Below are positions 15,484 to 18,683 of a stretch of 18,683 nucleotides of DNA, piece by piece. This DNA comes from Clostridia bacterium (GTDB lineage: Bacteria > Bacillota > Clostridia > Oscillospirales > CAG-272): contig JAFWWR010000109.1 of NCBI GenBank assembly GCA_017518025.1, positions 1 to 18,683 on the forward strand. Reading direction: 5' to 3'. Each line of letters opens with the position of its first letter. The first letter of the stretch is position 1. Below the pieces are notes generated by a model that saw nothing but the letters and a program-made list of their open reading frames with translations, had not been told where the DNA came from and searched no databases. A program made the translations under genes and the position numbers.

Positions 15484-16761
15484 TCAGAGAAGAGATACGT
15501 TTTCCAGCAACATGAACGAGGGGCCCTCATACGAGCGTTCGGTAACTATCTCGGCCGAGAGGCGCGCGTCCTTCAACACCTCGCTGAGACGGGCGCTGAA
15601 GGTGATCCCCGTGACGGGCCGTACGACGCCGTTCTCGTGGAGATAGGCCAGGCGGATCTCCCCGCCGATGTAGTCGCTGAATATTTCTACCTGAAGGCCG
15701 GACAGCGACGCGCATTCGATATAACGTTCACCGGCCAGCCGTTCCTTCGTCATGGTTCCCGCGGCGACTTCGATACAGTCCATGACGCCGCTGGGTCTCG
15801 TGACGCCGAGGTACTGGCCGAACCTGTCGCTTCCGTGGTAGCTCTTTACCGCTCCGTTTTCGATTATCCGTACGCCCTGAAGAGTAGTTCCGGCTTCGTC
15901 AAAGAACGAGCTTCTGTCGCTTCCCCTGACGGCTGGTTTCACGGTCACGGAAATACGGTCTCCGTCACCTTCCGGCTGGACGCGCTCGCCCTCGGACCAG
16001 AGATTCGCCTTCGCGTAGACCGAGGCATAATCAAGACTGTCGGAGATCTCGAACATCAGGTTCCCGATCTCAAAAGGTCTGAGAACAAGGTCGATCTCCA
16101 TCGGAACGTCGGGTCTCTCCGCTCTCGCTCTATCGCGGACCTCCCTCATCTTTTCCGAGATCTCGCTCTTTATCTTTTCCTCATCGAAAACGGTGAATCT
16201 GATGTTTTCGTAGAGCTCGACGGAGCCCGACCCGTCGGTGAAGGTGGGGATCGCCTCGACCATGGCGCGCCATACGGTCTCCGTCTTGTCGACGCCGCGG
16301 CTGTTCACCACGCGCTTCACGTCGCGGTATATGAAAACCTCGAGGGCGTTGACGGTGCACCCCTCGTCCGCGTCGGCGGAAAAGACGGCGTCGGCGATCT
16401 TCCGTCCCAGTTCCTTCGGATCGTATTCGTCGATGTTTGTCTCGAGCTTTTCGTTCATCTCGCCCGCTTCCGGCAGTTCATACATCTCGTTGAACACCAG
16501 GTTCGCCCTGTCCACGGCGGAGGAGATCCGCTCTTTGATCCCGTCCTCGCTCATGGAGCGGTAGACGGCGAATGAGGAGTCGCCGCGGCAGCCGTCGTGG
16601 TCGGAATAGACCGTCACGGTGGTGTCCACCGTGTCGGTGGAGCGTACGGTCTCCAGTTTCTCGTGGACGAAAAACAGTTCGTACGACGTGGTGGTCTGCT
16701 CGTTTATCCTGTACCCGTCGGCGCGGGGCTCATTCTTCAGAAATTCGATCAGTCTTTTCAT
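15484..16761 (-). CDS. tldE: TldE/PmbA-type protein, inactive partner of TldD
   Basis: 425 aa from ATG at 16761, which overlaps the tldD stop codon (ATGA); a longer frame into tldD is rejected. It has the TldD/PmbA fold pattern (VNSRGVDKTET region; GVRIIENGAVKSYHGSDRFGQYLG block) but no HExxxH zinc motif, as in E. coli TldE. In E. coli, TldD and TldE form a heterodimer that degrades unfolded peptides and removes leader peptides from modified peptides such as microcin B17. No candidate peptide precursor is seen nearby. Confidence 0.87.
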   Translation of the reverse strand: MKRLIEFLKNEPRADGYRINEQTTTSYELFFVHEKLETVRSTDTVDTTVTVYSDHDGCRGDSSFAVYRSMSEDGIKERISSAVDRANLVFNEMYELPEAGEMNEKLETNIDEYDPKELGRKIADAVFSADADEGCTVNALEVFIYRDVKRVVNSRGVDKTETVWRAMVEAIPTFTDGSGSVELYENIRFTVFDEEKIKSEISEKMREVRDRARAERPDVPMEIDLVLRPFEIGNLMFEISDSLDYASVYAKANLWSEGERVQPEGDGDRISVTVKPAVRGSDRSSFFDEAGTTLQGVRIIENGAVKSYHGSDRFGQYLGVTRPSGVMDCIEVAAGTMTKERLAGERYIECASLSGLQVEIFSDYIGGEIRLAYLHENGVVRPVTGITFSARLSEVLKDARLSAEIVTERSYEGPSFMLLENVSLL

Positions 16762-18155
16762 CCCAGTTTCACCCTCACTTTCAGATTCGGGCCGCCGTCG
16801 GAAACGCGGACCCACTCCTTATATCCCTTGCCGCACTGGCCGGAACCGATGACCTTTACGTCTCCCGATACCATGGAAATGGACTTCAGAAGACCCGGCA
16901 CGGAGCCGCTCATCACCACGGGTGAGACGTAGTGGTCGGTCAGTTTTCCGTCAACGATCTCGATGCCGTACTCGGCGGTACACTGGATCTGCCAGTTCTT
17001 AGGATCCTCCATGCCGTTGTTCGTGTCGAACAGCATATATCCGTGCTTTACGGAGGCGATCATGTCCTCGAGAGTGTCAGTGCCGCCCTCGAAGAAGGTG
17101 TTTGTCATTCTGGAGTACGCTTTGCGCTTGAACGATTCGCGTCTGCCGTTGCCCGTGGGCTCCGTGCCGAGCTGCGACGCGGAGACAAGGTCGGAAAGCC
17201 CCGCGACCAGAGTGCCGTCGCGGATGATCTGCGTGTCGTGGGCGAGAACGCCGTCGTCGTCGAAGAAATACGACGCCACGGAGTGCGCCGAGGCCGCCCC
17301 GTCGCGCATATTCGTGATTGGGGACGCCACAGGTTTGCCCATGTAATTCTTGGCGAGAGCGCGATCCTTGACGAACTGGTCCATCTCAACGCCGTGGCCG
17401 AACGCCTCGTGGGCGATGAGTCCCGTGATGGAACTGTCGGTTATAACGTCGTATACGCCGGGCTCGATGGGCTCCGCCTTGACGAGGTGGGTCGCCAGAT
17501 CGAGAAGCTTGTCGGTGTTCTCTTCCATGAGAGACTTCACCTCCGCGATCTTGTCCGAGCACTCAAAACGCATGGCCTGGATCGTTCTCTCGTCGTTGTA
17601 AACTACCATCGAAATGCCGTTGACCCATCCGTAATACTGGGAAAGCTCGCGGTTCTTTGAGATAAAGAGCTTCGAGACGGTCAGCGGCTGGAGAATGGCG
17701 ACCGCGTTCAGTACCTTTTCGTCCGCCTTCACCAGCTTTTCGGAAACACCGCGGCATAAGCCCAGGAGCTCGCCGTCGGTGAAACGGGCGAAATCGTTGT
17801 CCCTGCCGAAATCCTTCTTCATGGGCTCGTCGGCGGGAACAGGACATGAGATCGCCCTCTCCGCGAGATCTTCGTCGGTCCTGACGGAGGCGGCGATCTT
17901 CTTCGCGAGTTCCTTTTTGTCTCCGGAGATATCGTCCGTCGAGTATTCGTAGAAAGCCCTGCCGTCGTGCATTTTGAGAACGAATCCGCACTCGCCGGAG
18001 CCGTCGCGGATAAGCGAGCTCTTGCGGTCCGCGCGGTAGACGGTGGCGCGGACGTCGGTGCCGAGGATGCTGACGTATCTGAAATATTCGCCCAGTTCGG
18101 CGACCAGCCCGGAGCACTCGCCGCGCATGCGGTCAAGATAAGTTGAAAAAGCCAT
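16758..18155 (-). CDS. tldD: TldD-type zinc metalloprotease
   Basis: 465 aa. The zinc motif H249-E250-A-F-G-H254 (LIAHEAFGHGVEMD) and the Cys441 region (GSGQCGKGYKEW), a probable third ligand, are intact, so it should be the catalytic subunit of a TldD/TldE complex in the cytoplasm. ATG at 18155, AAAGGGA 5 nt upstream. It is the first gene of the five-gene leftward operon, downstream of a consensus sigma-A promoter and a leader hairpin. Confidence 0.92.
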   Translation of the reverse strand: MAFSTYLDRMRGECSGLVAELGEYFRYVSILGTDVRATVYRADRKSSLIRDGSGECGFVLKMHDGRAFYEYSTDDISGDKKELAKKIAASVRTDEDLAERAISCPVPADEPMKKDFGRDNDFARFTDGELLGLCRGVSEKLVKADEKVLNAVAILQPLTVSKLFISKNRELSQYYGWVNGISMVVYNDERTIQAMRFECSDKIAEVKSLMEENTDKLLDLATHLVKAEPIEPGVYDVITDSSITGLIAHEAFGHGVEMDQFVKDRALAKNYMGKPVASPITNMRDGAASAHSVASYFFDDDGVLAHDTQIIRDGTLVAGLSDLVSASQLGTEPTGNGRRESFKRKAYSRMTNTFFEGGTDTLEDMIASVKHGYMLFDTNNGMEDPKNWQIQCTAEYGIEIVDGKLTDHYVSPVVMSGSVPGLLKSISMVSGDVKVIGSGQCGKGYKEWVRVSDGGPNLKVRVKLG

Positions 18156-18169
18156 GTCATTCCCTTTCA

Positions 18170-18194
18170 GTTCCGCGTGATAACGGCGCGGAAC
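18170..18194 (-). promoter_or_regulatory. stem-loop in the tldD mRNA leader
   Basis: On the minus strand GTTCCGCG and CGCGGAAC form a perfect 8-bp stem around a 9-nt loop. It lies between the predicted transcription start (about 18208) and the ribosome binding site, leaving the AAAGGGA free just downstream. It could stabilise the 5' end of the mRNA. Confidence 0.6.
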
Positions 18195-18214
18195 GCTTGT
18201 TTTTCTTACAAAAT

Positions 18215-18243
18215 ATTATACCAATTCGGAATGCGTTTTTCAA
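18215..18243 (-). promoter_or_regulatory. sigma-A promoter of the tldD operon
   Basis: On the minus strand, -35 TTGAAA (18238-18243), a 17-bp spacer and -10 TATAAT (18215-18220), preceded by TGG (extended -10). It lies about 60 bp before the tldD start codon and is probably the promoter for tldD through srtB. Confidence 0.85.
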
Positions 18244-18245
18244 GA

Positions 18246-18280
18246 CCGGCGTGAAAAAAACACCTGTTCTGCCGGCGTGA
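18246..18280. repeat. 9-bp direct repeat upstream of the tldD promoter
   Basis: CCGGCGTGA occurs at 18246-18254 and 18272-18280, 26 bp apart (centre to centre), starting 2 bp upstream of the tldD -35 box. The position suits a regulator-binding site, but two 9-mers alone are weak evidence. Confidence 0.45.
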
Positions 18281-18324
18281 TCTTTCCCTTTTGGCTAGAT
18301 CGGGACTGTCGGAGCAGTTTTCCC

Positions 18325-18353
18325 TTGACAAATCGCCTTGAATGAGGTAAAAT
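18325..18353 (+). promoter_or_regulatory. sigma-A promoter of the tRNA-Pro gene
   Basis: -35 TTGACA (18325-18330), exactly consensus, a 17-bp spacer and -10 TAAAAT (18348-18353). Transcription would start near 18360, about 38 nt before tRNA base 1. It diverges from the tldD promoter. Confidence 0.85.
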
Positions 18354-18397
18354 CAAAAATCGGAAGAGGGTCGGCAACAGCGCGGGCCTTTCTCCGC

Positions 18398-18435
18398 CGG
18401 GGTGTGGCGCAGCTGGTAGCGCACTTGGTTTGGGA
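18398..18435 (+). tRNA. tRNA-Pro(UGG), 5' half only (interrupted after the anticodon loop)
   Basis: Bases 1-38 of a tRNA are all in place: acceptor strand CGGGGTG (18398-18404), T8-G9, D-stem GCGC/GCGC around AGCTGGTA, A26, anticodon 5' strand CTTGG (18424-18428) and loop TTTGGGA (18429-18435) with anticodon TGG. The next bases should be CCAAG to close the stem but read GCGTG. No variable loop, T-arm or CACCCCG acceptor end follows in the 248 bases to the window edge. A TTCGAAA at 18465-18471 looks like a T-loop, but its stem is poor and no acceptor end follows it. The gene as seen cannot fold as a tRNA; the missing half is probably at the far end of an inserted element. Confidence 0.8.
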
Positions 18436-18542
18436 GCGTGTAACACCCCATGGGTGACGGAGAATTCGAAAATCTCGGGAAGCCTTGATAATACTGAGGT
18501 TTTGGCGTTTTCCCTTCCCCGATTTTTACTCGAACATGGGCC

Positions 18543-18564
18543 TTTGACCACATGTTTGACCACA
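18543..18564. repeat. tandem TTTGACCACA repeat, candidate integrase arm-type sites
   Basis: Identical 10-mers at 18543-18552 and 18555-18564, separated by TG. On the minus strand they read TGTGGTCAAA. Spaced identical decamers about 110 bp from the tRNA breakpoint fit arm-type binding sites of a tyrosine recombinase. Confidence 0.55.
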
Positions 18565-18594
18565 ACGGCAGAATAAGAACCCCGCAAAGCCACC

Positions 18595-18618
18595 AAAAGG
18601 CACCGATACGGGCCTTTT
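18595..18618. terminator. terminator-like hairpin near the right edge
   Basis: AAAAGGC (18595-18601) pairs with GCCTTTT (18612-18618); inside, CCG and CGG pair around ATA, with one bulged A. It has short T/A tails on both sides, so it could act in either direction, for example to stop transcripts from the tRNA promoter. Confidence 0.6.
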
Positions 18619-18683
18619 GCCACCAAGACAAGGGTTTCTCTACCTTGACGATTTTAATGGCCGTAGAGTCCGTTTTTTCGTAG

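Larger units (their letters stand above)
18436..18683. mobile_element. probable attachment-site end of an integrated element (non-coding)
   Basis: Non-tRNA sequence begins exactly at the 3' edge of the anticodon loop. It holds a tandem TTTGACCACA pair, a terminator-like hairpin, GCCACCAA twice (18589-18596 and 18619-18626) and a CTCTAC/GTAGAG inverted repeat (18638-18643 and 18663-18668). No reading frame here resembles a known protein. The mix of a tRNA target, an anticodon-loop breakpoint and short spaced repeats is what tyrosine-recombinase attachment sites look like; the integrase itself is not in the window, so the call is an inference. Confidence 0.5.

Noticed and set aside
13210..16575. 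A 1121-codon open frame on the plus strand
   Set aside because: It is exactly in antiphase register with srtB, the Y-family polymerase, the YolD-like gene and tldE, all of which share one codon phase. Stops there would need TTA, CTA or TCA codons, which these GC-rich genes avoid. The translation has no domain signs and the real genes carry intact motifs.
12623..18155. A peptide natural-product cluster around tldD/tldE
   Set aside because: No precursor peptide, cyclodehydratase, radical SAM enzyme or exporter lies in the window; TldD/TldE alone does not indicate one.
18170..18194. LexA/SOS box upstream of the tldD operon (which contains a Y-family polymerase)
   Set aside because: The palindrome is GTTC...GAAC, the reverse of the Gram-positive GAAC-N4-GTTC box, and its loop is too long.
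18353..18683. Minus-strand frame open from the right edge to 18353 (Trp-rich, partly hydrophobic)
   Set aside because: It runs straight through the tRNA half and its promoter, resembles no integrase C-terminus or other family I know, and is short enough to be chance.
18429..18683. Group I intron in the tRNA anticodon loop
   Set aside because: Such introns occur in bacterial tRNA genes, but I find no conserved P7-type core, no convincing internal guide for CTTGGTTT, and no 3' exon within the visible 248 bases. The spaced repeats fit an attachment site better. A longer intron ending beyond the edge cannot be fully excluded.
1..18683. CRISPR array, rRNA genes or insertion sequence
   Set aside because: I saw no regularly spaced repeats, no rRNA signature and no transposase-like frame in the window.

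Overview
The window looks like part of a chromosome from a GC-rich, spore-forming, Gram-positive Clostridia (an Oscillospirales- or Christensenellales-like gut lineage is my inference). The evidence is two forespore sporulation genes (spoIVB, sigG), a class B sortase, a ClpE-type chaperone with an N-terminal zinc finger, an ECF transporter energising module, strong AAGGAGG ribosome binding sites and sigma-A promoters with 17-bp spacers. Nearly all of it is orderly chromosomal coding sequence; the accessory-looking part is the last ~250 bases.

Region 1 (1-10222, minus strand) is one closely packed leftward run of ten genes with gaps of 13-50 bp. It starts at an extended -10 sigma-A promoter (10194-10222): ruvC, a class I rRNA-type methyltransferase, ecfA1, ecfA2, ecfT, truA, a DUF5711-like membrane-anchored protein, a CvpA-family membrane protein, clpE, and the 5' part of a P-type ATPase gene that leaves the window. 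It mixes DNA repair, RNA modification, vitamin/metal uptake energisation and protein quality control. The P-type ATPase is odd: its actuator-domain TGES motif reads TDNK.

Region 2 (10223-12498, plus strand) is a sporulation pair transcribed away from ruvC: spoIVB (serine peptidase that signals to the mother cell) followed by sigG (late forespore sigma factor). Sigma-F/G-like promoter candidates precede both, and a GC-rich hairpin abuts the sigG ribosome binding site. A shared bidirectional terminator (12525-12570) separates this pair from the next unit.

Region 3 (12613-18243, minus strand) is a five-gene operon read leftwards from a consensus promoter (18215-18243): tldD, tldE, a YolD-like gene, a Y-family DNA polymerase gene and srtB. 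tldD and tldE overlap by 4 bp, and the polymerase/YolD-like pair recalls the uvrX/yolD arrangement.

Region 4 (18325-18683, plus strand) has a near-consensus sigma-A promoter and then a tRNA-Pro(UGG) gene that is perfect from base 1 to the end of the anticodon loop and stops being tRNA exactly there. The following 248 bases hold a tandem pair of TTTGACCACA repeats and a terminator-like hairpin, with no recognisable gene. I read this as the junction of an integrated element that recombined in the anticodon loop; its body would lie beyond the right edge. No complete novel system is visible in the window.
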